From NCBI GenBank assembly GCA_025356335.1, contig JANXUF010000154.1, positions 1 through 44,353 of the forward strand: a stretch of 44,353 bases of DNA, in the 5' to 3' direction. Origin of the DNA: Actinomycetes bacterium. Its GTDB lineage: Bacteria; Actinomycetota; Acidimicrobiia; Acidimicrobiales; Ilumatobacteraceae. The notes under the pieces are model-generated. The model did not search any database. It saw only the letters and a list, made by a program, of their open reading frames with translations, and was not told the origin of the DNA. This document shows, in pieces, positions 16,253 to 24,295 of the stretch (within the stretch, counting starts at the first letter, position 1; the number at the start of each line of letters is the position of its first letter). The translations under genes and the position numbers were made by a program.

Positions 16253-17179
16253 TCAGCTGTGGAAGTAGTGGCCTTCGTCGAGGTCGTCGATGAGCCCGAG
16301 CCGCGTTGGCTGCCATCCCAACAGTTCGCGTGTCAACGCGCTGGACGCCGGGCTGTCGGCACCGAGGAAGCCTGCCAACCACGTGAAGTGCTCTGCGGCC
16401 TTCTCCGGCGCAATGGCGACCAACGGGAGGTCGAGATGCCGGGCGATCACCGCGGCGATGTCGTGAACAGGCACTCCCTCGTCGGCGATGCCGTGCAGCG
16501 TCGATCCTGCGGGGGCATGCTCCAGCGCCAGGCGGAACAGGTGCGCGGCATCGAACTGATGTACCGCCGGCCAGCGATTGGTGCCGTCGCCGATGTAGCC
16601 GGACACGCCCTGGTTGCGGGCGATCTCGATCAGCGTTGCGACGAAGCCGTGATCTCCGTTGCCGTGTACCGTCGGCGGTAATCGCACGACGGACGAGCGG
16701 ATACCACGCGCAGCGAGGGAGAGCACGAACTCGGCAGTCGCCAGGCGAGTTGCCGGGCCGGCGCCCATCGTCGCCAACGCCGAGCCGGACCCGTGCCCGT
16801 CCTGTTCGTTTGCCAGCCGTCCGAGCGCCAGCCCGAGCGTTCCGGAGGCGATCACCAACGGTCGATCGGAACCTGCGAGTGCTTCGCCGAACGTCTCGAC
16901 GGCCCGCCGATCGGCGTCGGCAGCGCCCTGGAAGTCTCCGGTGAAGGCGATGTCGTGCTTGAACGCCAGGTGGATGACACCGTCCGACGCCGCTGCGGCC
17001 TCGCCGAGGATGTCGAGATCGTCCAGCGTGCCGCGTCGTACCTCGGTGCCTGCTGCGGCGAGTGCGGTGGCCGAGGCATCGGAGCGCGCCAGCCCGATGA
17101 CCTGGTGGCCTGCGTCGATGAGTTCGGGAACGACGGCCGATCCGATCCAGCCCGACGCTCCAGTCACGAGAATACGAAT
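16253..17179 (-). CDS. NAD(P)-dependent epimerase/SDR-type reductase
   Basis: This is an extended short-chain dehydrogenase with an N-terminal nucleotide-binding TGASGWIGSAVV, an ARSDAS segment after beta 2, DDLDILGEAAAASDGVIHLAF, and a substrate-binding C-terminal half (RLPPTVHGNGDHGFVATLIE, FDAAHLFRLALEHA). The classical YxxxK pair is not obvious, as in many atypical reductases. A good AAGGAG lies six bases before an ATT codon at 17179 that would make the usual start (M)RILVTGA. The only conventional start upstream is GTG 17206, without a ribosome site. I mark the ATT but a 9-residue longer protein is possible. The promoter region contains two TetR-type operators shared with the divergent regulator. 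Confidence 0.85.
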   Translation of the reverse strand: MRILVTGASGWIGSAVVPELIDAGHQVIGLARSDASATALAAAGTEVRRGTLDDLDILGEAAAASDGVIHLAFKHDIAFTGDFQGAADADRRAVETFGEALAGSDRPLVIASGTLGLALGRLANEQDGHGSGSALATMGAGPATRLATAEFVLSLAARGIRSSVVRLPPTVHGNGDHGFVATLIEIARNQGVSGYIGDGTNRWPAVHQFDAAHLFRLALEHAPAGSTLHGIADEGVPVHDIAAVIARHLDLPLVAIAPEKAAEHFTWLAGFLGADSPASSALTRELLGWQPTRLGLIDDLDEGHYFHS

Positions 17180-17224
17180 GGGAATCTCCTTCGTTCGTCG
17201 GCGCACTCGGTGCGGAGTGGCCGA

Positions 17225-17269
17225 TGTCAGTTGCTGACATCACCATACCATCAATGTCAGCAACTGACA
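17225..17269. promoter_or_regulatory. Twin palindromic operators between SDR and TetR genes
   Basis: TGTCAGTTGCTGACA (17225-17239) and TGTCAGCAACTGACA (17255-17269) are each TGTCAG-N3-CTGACA palindromes. The second is the exact reverse complement of the first, with 30 bases centre to centre, about three helical turns. They are placed for a TetR dimer pair that controls both divergent genes. Confidence 0.8.
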
Positions 17270-17289
17270 TCACGCTAGGATCGAGGATC

Positions 17290-17868
17290 GTGCGTTGGGA
17301 ACCGGGCAGTCGCAGCAGACTCCAGGAGGCGGCCCTTGCGCTCTACGGCGAGCGTGGGTTCGAGAACACCACCGTCGCCGAGATCGCCGAGCGTGCTGGG
17401 GTGACCGAGCGGACGTTCTTCCGGCACTTCACCGACAAGCGTGAGGTGCTGTTCTGGGGTGCCGGTGCGCTGCAGGAACTGCTCGTCGACGCTGTCGCCG
17501 GCGCGCCAGATTCCGCTGCGCCCATCGACGCGGTCGCAGCCGCACTCGCTGCTGCAGCAGCGTTGTTCGAGCAACGACGCGAAGGCTCGATGCTGCGTCA
17601 GGACATCATCACGGCAAACACCGAGCTACGCGAACGTGAGCTGATCAAACTCGCCGCACTCGCCTCAGGGCTCGCTGACGCGCTGCGTAGACGCGGCGTC
17701 GAAGACCCGGCCGCGAGCTTGACCGGGGAGGCGGCGATCGCCGTCTTCAAGGTCGCGTTCGAACGTTGGGTCGACACCACCAACCGGCTGACCCTGACGC
17801 AGCTCATCAGGGACTCGTTCGACGAGTTGAAGGCCGTCACCGCCGCCACGTCGCCACCTGCGCACTGA
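17290..17868 (+). CDS. TetR-family transcriptional regulator
   Basis: From GTG 17290 (GAGGATC just upstream) the 192-residue protein starts RWEPGSRSRLQEAALALYGE and continues into the TetR HTH: RGFENTTVAEIAERAGVTER then TFFRHFTDKREVLF. The rest is an all-helical ligand-binding domain. Upstream in-frame ATGs at 17224 and 17254 fall inside the twin operators, which argues against them. The divergent SDR gene is the obvious target, and the pair probably responds to a substrate of that enzyme, but the ligand is unknown. Confidence 0.9.
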   Translation: MRWEPGSRSRLQEAALALYGERGFENTTVAEIAERAGVTERTFFRHFTDKREVLFWGAGALQELLVDAVAGAPDSAAPIDAVAAALAAAAALFEQRREGSMLRQDIITANTELRERELIKLAALASGLADALRRRGVEDPAASLTGEAAIAVFKVAFERWVDTTNRLTLTQLIRDSFDELKAVTAATSPPAH

Positions 17869-17869
17869 A

Positions 17870-17893
17870 ACCGTTGGACCGACATGCAACGGT
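17870..17893. terminator. Small hairpin between convergent TetR and anti-sigma genes
   Basis: ACCGTTG (17870-17876) pairs with CAACGGT (17887-17893) around a 10-base loop, directly after the TetR stop. There is no T tract, so this is a weak call. Confidence 0.3.
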
Positions 17894-17951
17894 GTCGTCC
17901 ACGATCGTCGAACGACAGACGAAACGTCGGAGGGCAGCTGTCGTGTCGTCG

Positions 17952-18599
17952 TCACTTGAGCGGTGAGCGTACGACGAGATCGCCGTTGGGCGTACTCACG
18001 CCAATCGCTGTTGCTTGAGCGGAGGGCAACGCGCTGGCGAGGATCACCGTGATTCGGGCGTTGCGCACCCCGGTGAAGGTGCCGGACGGGATGTGCGTGC
18101 CGTCTGCTCGTTCGAGCCAGACGTTGTACTGCTGTCCTGGGGTGAATCCCGTGCCGGCGAGATGGATCTGGGTTCCCCACGCCCGGGTCTCCAGCCGAGC
18201 ATCACCGCGCACGTCTCCGGCCACGAGGCCGACCCGTTCACCCGGCGGTGGCGGTGGCGTGGACTGGATCGAAGTCAGCGCCACGACGAGGAGCACTGCT
18301 GCCGCAGCTGCGCCACTGATGGCGATTGCCGCCCGTCGGGAGCGTCGCTGGGCGCGAGCTCGACGGAGCTGCGCCGTGATTCGGCCGTCCAGCCCCGGTG
18401 GAACGATGGTGCGCGCCGGCGATTTCGATGCCGCCGTTGTGTGAGCGAGCGCTGCGGCGAGGACACGGAACTCGACCACGACCGCCGTGCAGTCGGCACA
18501 ACTGGCGAGGTGTGCGTCCAAGTCGAGGTCGACCGGTGGTTCGTTCGTCAGGGCGCGTTCTGCAACGACGGCCTGCCAGTGTTTGCAGGTGTCAACCAT
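17952..18599 (-). CDS. Zinc-binding anti-sigma factor
   Basis: This 215-residue protein has an N-terminal zinc-type anti-sigma motif (HLASCADC, the Hx3CxxC signature) at about 30-37 and a cytosolic linker. One membrane helix follows (AIAISGAAAAAVLLVVALTSI), with an extracytoplasmic beta domain (about 120-215) that includes AWGTQIHLAGTGFTPGQQYN. That outer domain resembles the RskA/anti-sigma-K C-terminus. It overlaps the sigma factor gene by 8 bases and should hold it inactive at the membrane. The external domain may sense an envelope or redox signal related to the two lipoproteins encoded upstream. Confidence 0.87.
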   Translation of the reverse strand: MVDTCKHWQAVVAERALTNEPPVDLDLDAHLASCADCTAVVVEFRVLAAALAHTTAASKSPARTIVPPGLDGRITAQLRRARAQRRSRRAAIAISGAAAAAVLLVVALTSIQSTPPPPPGERVGLVAGDVRGDARLETRAWGTQIHLAGTGFTPGQQYNVWLERADGTHIPSGTFTGVRNARITVILASALPSAQATAIGVSTPNGDLVVRSPLK

Positions 18600-19134
18600 C
18601 GTCCCATCCCAACTCGTCGAGCGACAGGCGCAGCGCTTTCAACCCGTAGAACAATCGCGATCGTATGGTCGCCGCCGGCACTTCGAGCTCGGCGGCAACG
18701 TCAGCGGCCGAGCGGCCCTGGTAGTAGACCTGTGTCACCGCATGGCGGTGATCGATCGTGAGTCTGGCAAGTGCCTCGTCGACGATCCATGCCTTCAGCA
18801 GCCCGTCGATCTCGTCGGCGGTGGCGACATCGACGGCGGTGCGGCTGTCGAGTGGCGGTCGTGCAGCGCTCGCTCGGGCGGCATCGATGATGACGTTCCG
18901 CAGGATCGCGAACAGCCAGGCGCGCAGCGACGCAAGGGTCGGATCGAACCGGTGGCCGGCACGCCACGCACGCACGAACGTCTCCTGGACGGCGTCCTCG
19001 GCATGCCCGCTGTCGCCGAGGCCGCGCAGCGCGAACCCGTACAGCTCGCCGGAGTAGGCGTGCACTGCGACGCGGACAGCGGCGTCGGTGCCCAGCCCAG
19101 GAGCTGGGTCGATCAGGCGCAGCCGCGCACGCAC
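18592..19134 (-). CDS. ECF RNA polymerase sigma factor
   Basis: 180 residues with sigma region 2 (AYSGELYGFALRGLGDSGHA, then EDAVQETFVRAWRAGHRFDP and SLRAWLFAILRNVIIDAARA) and region 4 (LTIDHRHAVTQVYYQGRSAA, then DVAAELEVPAATIRSRLFYG and LKALRLSL). The layout and length are those of the extracytoplasmic-function group related to SigK/SigL. The start is GTG 19134; a later GTG near 19080 is possible. It is the third gene of a leftward set: cupredoxin lipoprotein, DUF7282-like lipoprotein, sigma, anti-sigma. Its likely targets include these genes themselves. Confidence 0.9.
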   Translation of the reverse strand: MRARLRLIDPAPGLGTDAAVRVAVHAYSGELYGFALRGLGDSGHAEDAVQETFVRAWRAGHRFDPTLASLRAWLFAILRNVIIDAARASAARPPLDSRTAVDVATADEIDGLLKAWIVDEALARLTIDHRHAVTQVYYQGRSAADVAAELEVPAATIRSRLFYGLKALRLSLDELGWDDG

Positions 19135-19167
19135 CGCCGCCCCCTCATTGCTTGCGGTTGACGCATC

Positions 19168-19197
19168 GCAGCGTTGGTCGCCGGAGACCGGCGCTGC
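19168..19197 (-). terminator. Hairpin before the sigma gene
   Basis: CGCCGG (19179-19184) and CCGGCG (19188-19193) around AGA, flanked by GCAGCG (19168-19173)/CGCTGC (19192-19197), form a compact GC hairpin between the lipoprotein and sigma genes. It may terminate or attenuate transcription from the lipoproteins into the sigma factor. Confidence 0.35.
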
Positions 19198-19215
19198 AAT
19201 ACCGAAGGTGCTGGT

Positions 19216-19683
19216 TCAGGGCGCCGTGACCGTGATCTTCTTCATGACGATGTCAGCGCCCGACATGACGGGCACGTCCGGGCCGGGGAACTCGTAGGTG
19301 CCGATCGTGCCGGCGTCCAGGTGGAGCATCGGCCAATAGGCGCCTGTGGGCGAGGGCTTGTCCAGGTTGACCACGACATTGCTGCTGTTTCCCGCTGGGA
19401 TTGCCACGTGCCCGACCACCGGGCCCGGCTTGCCGGCGACATCGGAGTGGATTGCGATGAACCCGCTCTTGCCGGTGATGTTGACCGACTTGATGGTGAT
19501 CGTCTTGCCATCCGTGGTCTGATCGATGGCATCGAGACTGCCCGTCACGTTCGACGCACCGGAGACAGCAGGGGTGGCGGGGGCGGTGGTCGTTGCGCTG
19601 TTCTTACTGCTGCTGCTGCACGCTCCGAGCGTCAACGCGCTCAAGGCGGCAAGACCGACGATGGTCGAGCGGGTGGTGGGCAT
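19216..19683 (-). CDS. DUF7282-like lipoprotein
   Basis: 155 residues with a lipoprotein signal ending in LTLGAC (C22) and a Ser/Thr/Ala-rich linker. A beta-sandwich domain follows in which KTITIKSVNITGKSGFIAIH, GKPGPVVGHVAIPAGNSSNV and a final YEFPGPDVPVMSGADIVMKK match the DUF7282 pattern ('gGfvvih... vG.s..l..G'). This domain is found in secreted actinobacterial and archaeal proteins of unknown role. It sits 9 bases after the cupredoxin gene and shares an operon with it and the sigma/anti-sigma pair. A paired electron-carrier or metal-sensing role at the cell surface is an inference. Confidence 0.75.
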   Translation of the reverse strand: MPTTRSTIVGLAALSALTLGACSSSSKNSATTTAPATPAVSGASNVTGSLDAIDQTTDGKTITIKSVNITGKSGFIAIHSDVAGKPGPVVGHVAIPAGNSSNVVVNLDKPSPTGAYWPMLHLDAGTIGTYEFPGPDVPVMSGADIVMKKITVTAP

Positions 19684-19692
19684 GTAATTCTC

Positions 19693-20067
19693 CTATGGCT
19701 GTTGCACGACGAGGCTGCCGTGCATGGTTGGGTGGATCTTGCAGTGGAACGCGTAGGTGCCAGGCACCGTTGGAGCGATCAACGTTTCCGGCGGCGTCGA
19801 CGTGTCGAACGGTCCGATCGAAAAGGTGGCATCGTCTGCGGTGACGGTGTGCGCCTCGGCGTCGCGGTCGATGAATCCGATCGATGCTCCGGGAGCGACG
19901 GTGATCGCTGGAAAGGTGTAGTTCTGGACGACTACCTCCTTCGTGACCGATCCCTTCACGGTGGGCGCCGGCGCCGAGCCCGATGCGGTCGAGGAGCCGG
20001 AACCGCACGCCGCGAGCAGCGGGGCCGCGGCAATCGCAGCTACCAGGGCGCCTCGTCGATTCGACAT
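19693..20067 (-). CDS. Cupredoxin lipoprotein (blue copper type)
   Basis: 124 residues: a lipobox (PLLAAC, C21), a short Gly/Ser linker, and a single plastocyanin/amicyanin-like domain. The type 1 copper ligands are all present: H73 in AHTVTAD, then C109, H112 and M115 in FHCKIHPTMHG. The protein should carry one electron or hold copper at the outer face of the membrane. It is the first gene of the leftward set with the DUF7282-like lipoprotein, sigma and anti-sigma factors. This suggests that the sigma factor answers to a copper or redox condition. No clear ECF promoter could be fixed in the 97 bases upstream. Confidence 0.9.
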   Translation of the reverse strand: MSNRRGALVAAIAAAPLLAACGSGSSTASGSAPAPTVKGSVTKEVVVQNYTFPAITVAPGASIGFIDRDAEAHTVTADDATFSIGPFDTSTPPETLIAPTVPGTYAFHCKIHPTMHGSLVVQQP

Positions 20068-20164
20068 ACCAATGACTACGGACGCCGTGGCCGTTTCGTT
20101 GAACCAGGACTCAGAAATGTGAGCATGGTTGCGTTTGCCGCCGATCAGACCTGCGTGGACAGCG

Positions 20165-21355
20165 TTATCCGAAGGTGACGGGGACGCTTCTCGGGCCGCG
20201 GACCTGGCCTCCGGCCCACGTCACCGTCGCTCCGTCGGCAAGATGGAATACCGGGATGCTGGCGAGCCAGGTTTCGATGGCGACGCGCAGTTCCATTCGC
20301 GCGAGATTCGAACCGGCACACCGGTGGATGCCAGAACCGAAGGCAACGTGGCGGTTGACCTGTCGATCGAGAACGACTTCATCGGCGCGATCGAAGATCT
20401 CGGGATCACGGTTCGCCGCCGGGAAGTTCATCAGTACTCTGTCACCGGCTTTCATCGGGCAGCCGGCGACTTCGGTGTCGGATTCGACGACTCTCGCCAT
20501 CGTCACCGGCGAGTAAGCGCGCAGCAGTTCTTCGATCGCCGTCGGCATCAGATCGGGTTCGGCGATCAGTCGCTCGCAGTCGGCAGGATGCGTCGCCAGA
20601 TGCCACATCGCCGAGCCGATCGCCGACCAGGTCGTGTCGACGCCGGCGACGAGCGCCAAAGCGATCGAGCCGAGGACGTGGGCGTCGGGGACAGGCTGGC
20701 CCTCGACCGTGGCGTGCAGCAGGTCGCTGATGAGGTCGTCTCCAGGAGCAACCTTGCGCTCCTCGATGGCGTTGAAGAAGTACATCGCGATCGCCTGCCA
20801 CGCCGGCGTGCTGCGCTCGGGCTCGTGGCCGAACTCGAGGACATCGCGCACCCATCCGGTGAAGGTCGGTGCCAGTTCCTCTGGCACGCCGAGAATCCAC
20901 GAGATCACACGAACGGGAATCTGCTGCGCGTAGTCACCGGCGAGATCCGCCTGGCCCGTTTCGATGACGGCAGCGACGAGTCGCTTGCACAGGTCGCGGG
21001 TGAGCGGCTCGTACGACTCGACGCGCGTGTGCGAGAACCATGGAAGGATCAGCCGCCTGGCCCAACCGTGGTCGGGAGGATCCATGTCGATCGGTGGCAG
21101 GTGGACGCCGGGCAACGGGTCCTCGGTACCGGTATTGATGACGCCGACCTCGCGGGAACTGAAGTGCTCGACATCGTGGGCGACGGCGGTGATGTCGTTG
21201 TAGCGAACCGGCATCCACGCGCCACCCCAGCGCTCGCTCCTCGCCACCGGACATTCCGTTCGCAACTCGTTCCACACGGCATACGGGTCGATGACGTAGC
21301 CCGGATCGAGCACATCGAAATCCGTCTTCCAGTCAGAAACAGGTGCTGTCGTCAT
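20165..21355 (-). CDS. Cytochrome P450 monooxygenase
   Basis: 396 residues, the normal length of a soluble bacterial P450. The I-helix motif is ALVAGVDTTWSAIG, the K-helix ExxR is EELLR, and the haem-binding loop is FGSGIHRCAGSNLARMEL with the cysteine ligand. The N-terminus (FDVLDPGYVIDPYAVWNELR) is also typical. It probably depends on an external ferredoxin and reductase, neither of which is next to it. Substrate unknown; relatives in actinobacteria hydroxylate steroids, terpenes or aromatics. The gene starts at ATG 21355 and is divergent from the iron-transport operon across 227 bases. Confidence 0.92.
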   Translation of the reverse strand: MTTAPVSDWKTDFDVLDPGYVIDPYAVWNELRTECPVARSERWGGAWMPVRYNDITAVAHDVEHFSSREVGVINTGTEDPLPGVHLPPIDMDPPDHGWARRLILPWFSHTRVESYEPLTRDLCKRLVAAVIETGQADLAGDYAQQIPVRVISWILGVPEELAPTFTGWVRDVLEFGHEPERSTPAWQAIAMYFFNAIEERKVAPGDDLISDLLHATVEGQPVPDAHVLGSIALALVAGVDTTWSAIGSAMWHLATHPADCERLIAEPDLMPTAIEELLRAYSPVTMARVVESDTEVAGCPMKAGDRVLMNFPAANRDPEIFDRADEVVLDRQVNRHVAFGSGIHRCAGSNLARMELRVAIETWLASIPVFHLADGATVTWAGGQVRGPRSVPVTFG

Positions 21356-21548
21356 CGTTCCCCCAATGGCTCGACGGCGTGTGCCGCAGGCACCAGGATC
21401 GCAGATCGGAGAGGATCTCGGCGATGTGAGCGCAACGTCAGGTCAGGGGACCGACGCGCGGCCGACCTCATCGGGCGTCGACGTGTGTGCGCCGGGATTT
21501 GTCACATCATTCCAAACTTTGGCAATCTGCATCTCCTCATGGTCCGTA

Positions 21549-21562
21549 TTAGGTTAACCTGA
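21549..21562 (+). promoter_or_regulatory. DtxR/IdeR-like iron box before fbpA
   Basis: TTAGGTTAACCTGA is a nearly perfect palindrome. Its left half equals the first eight bases of the IdeR/DtxR consensus, though the right half is closer than in the 19-base consensus. It lies 21-34 bases before the FbpA start, where binding would block transcription when iron is plentiful. Confidence 0.6.
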
Positions 21563-21582
21563 CAATTTCTGAGGAGCCTGCA

Positions 21583-22698
21583 GTGCAAGTACGCAATCGG
21601 TGTGTGAAGGCAGCGACGGCGGTCGCCGCGACGATGCTGCTGGCAGCCTGTGGCTCCTCGACGACCACCGCCAGCCCGTCGACGACCACCGCCAGCGCCT
21701 CCACCACGACGGCCGCTACCGCCTCGAGCGCCACGTCGGCCCCGGCCGTTGCGGCTGCAGCGCCCGACGGCAACATCACCGTCTATTCAGGCCAGCACGA
21801 GCAGACGGTCGCCGCGCTGGTGGCGGCCTTCGAATCGCAGGCGCACATCAAGGTCAGCGTTCGATCGGATGACGAAGCGACCCTCGCCAACCAGATCCTG
21901 CAGGAGGGCGGCTCCAGCCCGGCCGACGTCTTCTTCGGTGAGAACCCGGCGTCGCTGAACACGCTCGACGCCAAGCACCTGCTGGCAACGACGACAGCGT
22001 CGACTCTCGCCGCCGTACCGTCGATCGACAGCCCGACGACGGGCAACTGGGTCGGCGTGTCCGCCCGTGCCGTTGCGCTCGTGTACAACACCTCGAAGGT
22101 CAAAGAATCGGCGTTGCCGACATCGATCCTCGACTTTGCCGACCCTGTGTGGAAGGGCAAGTTCGGGTTCGCCCCTGGCGAGACGGACTTCCAGCCGATC
22201 GTCACTGCCATCATCCAGACCAACGGCCTCGACGCGGCGACGGCGTGGCTCACAGGTCTGAAGACGAATGCCAAGCTGTACGACGACAACGAGGGTCTCG
22301 TTGCCGCCGTGAATCGTGGCGAGATCGAGACCGGCGTGATCGACCACTACTACTGGTACCGACTGAGCGACGAGGTCGGAGCAGGCAAGGTCACATCGGC
22401 ATTGCACTACTTTGCGGCTGGCGATCCGGGCTCGCTCGTCGACGTATCAGGTGCCGGCCAACTGCTGTCGAGCAAGCATCCAGGCAGTGCCCAGGCGTTC
22501 CTCGCATTCCTCGTCAGCAAGCCGGCCCAAGACATCATCGCGACGAGTGAGAGCTACGAATATCCCCTTGCTGCTGGTGTCACGACCAGCAAGCCGCTTC
22601 GGCCGTTCGCCGACTTCGGGACGCCGGTGGTGACGATCGCGCAGCTCGGCGACGGCCAACAGGCCGTGCGGTTGTTGCAGCAGATCGGACTGCTGTAG
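21583..22698 (+). CDS. fbpA: Ferric iron ABC transporter substrate-binding lipoprotein
   Basis: 371 residues from GTG 21583, with GAGGAG upstream. The lipoprotein signal ends in MLLAAC and is followed by an unusually long Thr/Ser/Ala linker (about residues 25-62). The FbpA/SfuA fold follows: NITVYSGQHEQTVAALVAAF, SPADVFFGENPASLNTLDA, GVSARAVALVYN and a DHYYWYRL motif with the adjacent Tyr pair that binds Fe(III). A C-terminal YEYPLAAGV is also typical of the family. It is the first gene of a three-gene transporter and is preceded by an iron box, so it is likely induced in iron limitation. Confidence 0.9.
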   Translation: MQVRNRCVKAATAVAATMLLAACGSSTTTASPSTTTASASTTTAATASSATSAPAVAAAAPDGNITVYSGQHEQTVAALVAAFESQAHIKVSVRSDDEATLANQILQEGGSSPADVFFGENPASLNTLDAKHLLATTTASTLAAVPSIDSPTTGNWVGVSARAVALVYNTSKVKESALPTSILDFADPVWKGKFGFAPGETDFQPIVTAIIQTNGLDAATAWLTGLKTNAKLYDDNEGLVAAVNRGEIETGVIDHYYWYRLSDEVGAGKVTSALHYFAAGDPGSLVDVSGAGQLLSSKHPGSAQAFLAFLVSKPAQDIIATSESYEYPLAAGVTTSKPLRPFADFGTPVVTIAQLGDGQQAVRLLQQIGLL

Positions 22699-22741
22699 GG
22701 CCAATGGTCGAGCAGCCCGACCTCGTTCGCAGGGTGACGCG

Positions 22742-24295
22742 ATGAGACTCGCCCGTCGCCATCCGCGCGCAGCGCCGCCGTGGATCGCCGCAACCGCCAC
22801 GGCGATCGGTGTGCTGCTGCTGGTCCCGTTGGTCGGGGTGCTGGTCGAGGCGCTCGGCACCGACAGCCGAACGGTTCGGCGTGTGCTCTCGGGCCCGCTG
22901 CTTCCGACGCTGCTCATCCACACGGTCGAACTGACGGCCATTGTCTCGATCGGCTGCGGTGTGCTCGGGCTCGGATCTGCGTGGCTGGTCGAACGCACGG
23001 ACCTGCCGTTTCGGCGACTGTTCGCTGTCCTGCTGGTCGCTCCGCTCGCCGTGCCGGAATTCGTCGCCAGCTACTCGTGGGTGTCGTTGGCTCCGTCCGT
23101 GCAGGGCCTGTGGGGTGCGTCGCTCGTGATGACACTGTCGCTCTACCCACTCGTCTTTCTGCCCGTCGCTGCGAGCCTGCGGCGTTCTGACCCGGCGGTG
23201 GACGAGGTTGCCAGGAGCCTCGGCGTCGGCAGCGTCCGACGGTTCTGCACCATCACGCTTCCTTCGGTGAGCCGGGCGCTCGTCGGCGGCACGTTGCTGA
23301 TCGGGCTGTACATGCTCGGCGAATACGGGGCCTTCGCATTGTTGCGCTACCGCACATTCGCAACAGCGATCTACACCCAGTACAAGACGTTGGACTCCAA
23401 CACGGCGTCGGCGTTGACGCTCGTTCTGTGTTTGATCGGCGTCGTGCTACTGATGGGCGAGTCGCGGGTCGGCCGGCGCGGTCAGGCGCTCAGGGAATCG
23501 GGCCGGCCGGCCGCACGCTCGCGACTCGGGCGGGCCACACCCGTCGCCGTGATCGGCGTCGTTGCGCTCTGCGTCCTCGGCATCGGCGTGCCGATCGGAT
23601 CGATCGTCCACTGGATGGTTCGCGGCAGTTCGACGACGCTGCCTCCGGCATCCGTCGTGAGCACGACGATCGAGTCACTGAAGCTCGGCGGAATCGCCGC
23701 TCTCATCGCCACGCTGCTCGCCGTTCCGGTCGCCGTGATGGCCGTTCGCCACCGCAGCCGATTGTCGTCGACGATCGAACGCAGCGCTTACCTCGATCGT
23801 GCACTGCCGGGTATCGCCATCGGCCTCACGCTCGTCACCGTTGCTGTGCATCAGTTCCGTTCGCTCTACCAGACGACCACGATGCTCGAAATCGCTTATG
23901 TGATCCTCTTCTTTCCGCTCGCCCTGGTGTCCGTTCGTTCGGCTGTCGCGCGGGTGCCGGTCAGCCTCGATGACGCCGCGCGTGCGCTCGGAGCATCACC
24001 GTTTCGTGTGCTTCGCAGGGTCATCGTCCCGCTCGTGCTGCCAGGTCTGGCTGCCGCTGCGACGCTCGTCTGGCTGTCGGCAACGACGGAGTTGACAGCC
24101 ACATTGTTGCTCCGCCCGACAGGACTGAAGACGCTGGCGACACAATTCTGGGTGTACACCACTGGCCTTGCATACGGGGCCGCAGCGCCGTACGCAGCCA
24201 TTATGATCGCCACCTCGATGGTGCCCGTACTCCTGCTCTTCCGGCTCGGCCGAGCGTCAGCCGGACGTACGAAACGGTCTGAGGCGTTCCGGTGA
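22742..24295 (+). CDS. fbpB: Ferric iron ABC transporter permease (two fused halves)
   Basis: 517 residues with about 12 membrane helices and two copies of the permease loop that docks on the ATPase: DEVARSLGVGSVRRFCTITLP-type at about 155-175 (first half), and DDAARALGASPFRVLRRVIV at about 405-425 (second half). This duplicated layout is typical of FbpB/SfuB ferric permeases. It begins 43 bases after fbpA and its stop overlaps the fbpC start (GTGA), so the three are one operon. Confidence 0.92.
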   Translation: MRLARRHPRAAPPWIAATATAIGVLLLVPLVGVLVEALGTDSRTVRRVLSGPLLPTLLIHTVELTAIVSIGCGVLGLGSAWLVERTDLPFRRLFAVLLVAPLAVPEFVASYSWVSLAPSVQGLWGASLVMTLSLYPLVFLPVAASLRRSDPAVDEVARSLGVGSVRRFCTITLPSVSRALVGGTLLIGLYMLGEYGAFALLRYRTFATAIYTQYKTLDSNTASALTLVLCLIGVVLLMGESRVGRRGQALRESGRPAARSRLGRATPVAVIGVVALCVLGIGVPIGSIVHWMVRGSSTTLPPASVVSTTIESLKLGGIAALIATLLAVPVAVMAVRHRSRLSSTIERSAYLDRALPGIAIGLTLVTVAVHQFRSLYQTTTMLEIAYVILFFPLALVSVRSAVARVPVSLDDAARALGASPFRVLRRVIVPLVLPGLAAAATLVWLSATTELTATLLLRPTGLKTLATQFWVYTTGLAYGAAAPYAAIMIATSMVPVLLLFRLGRASAGRTKRSEAFR

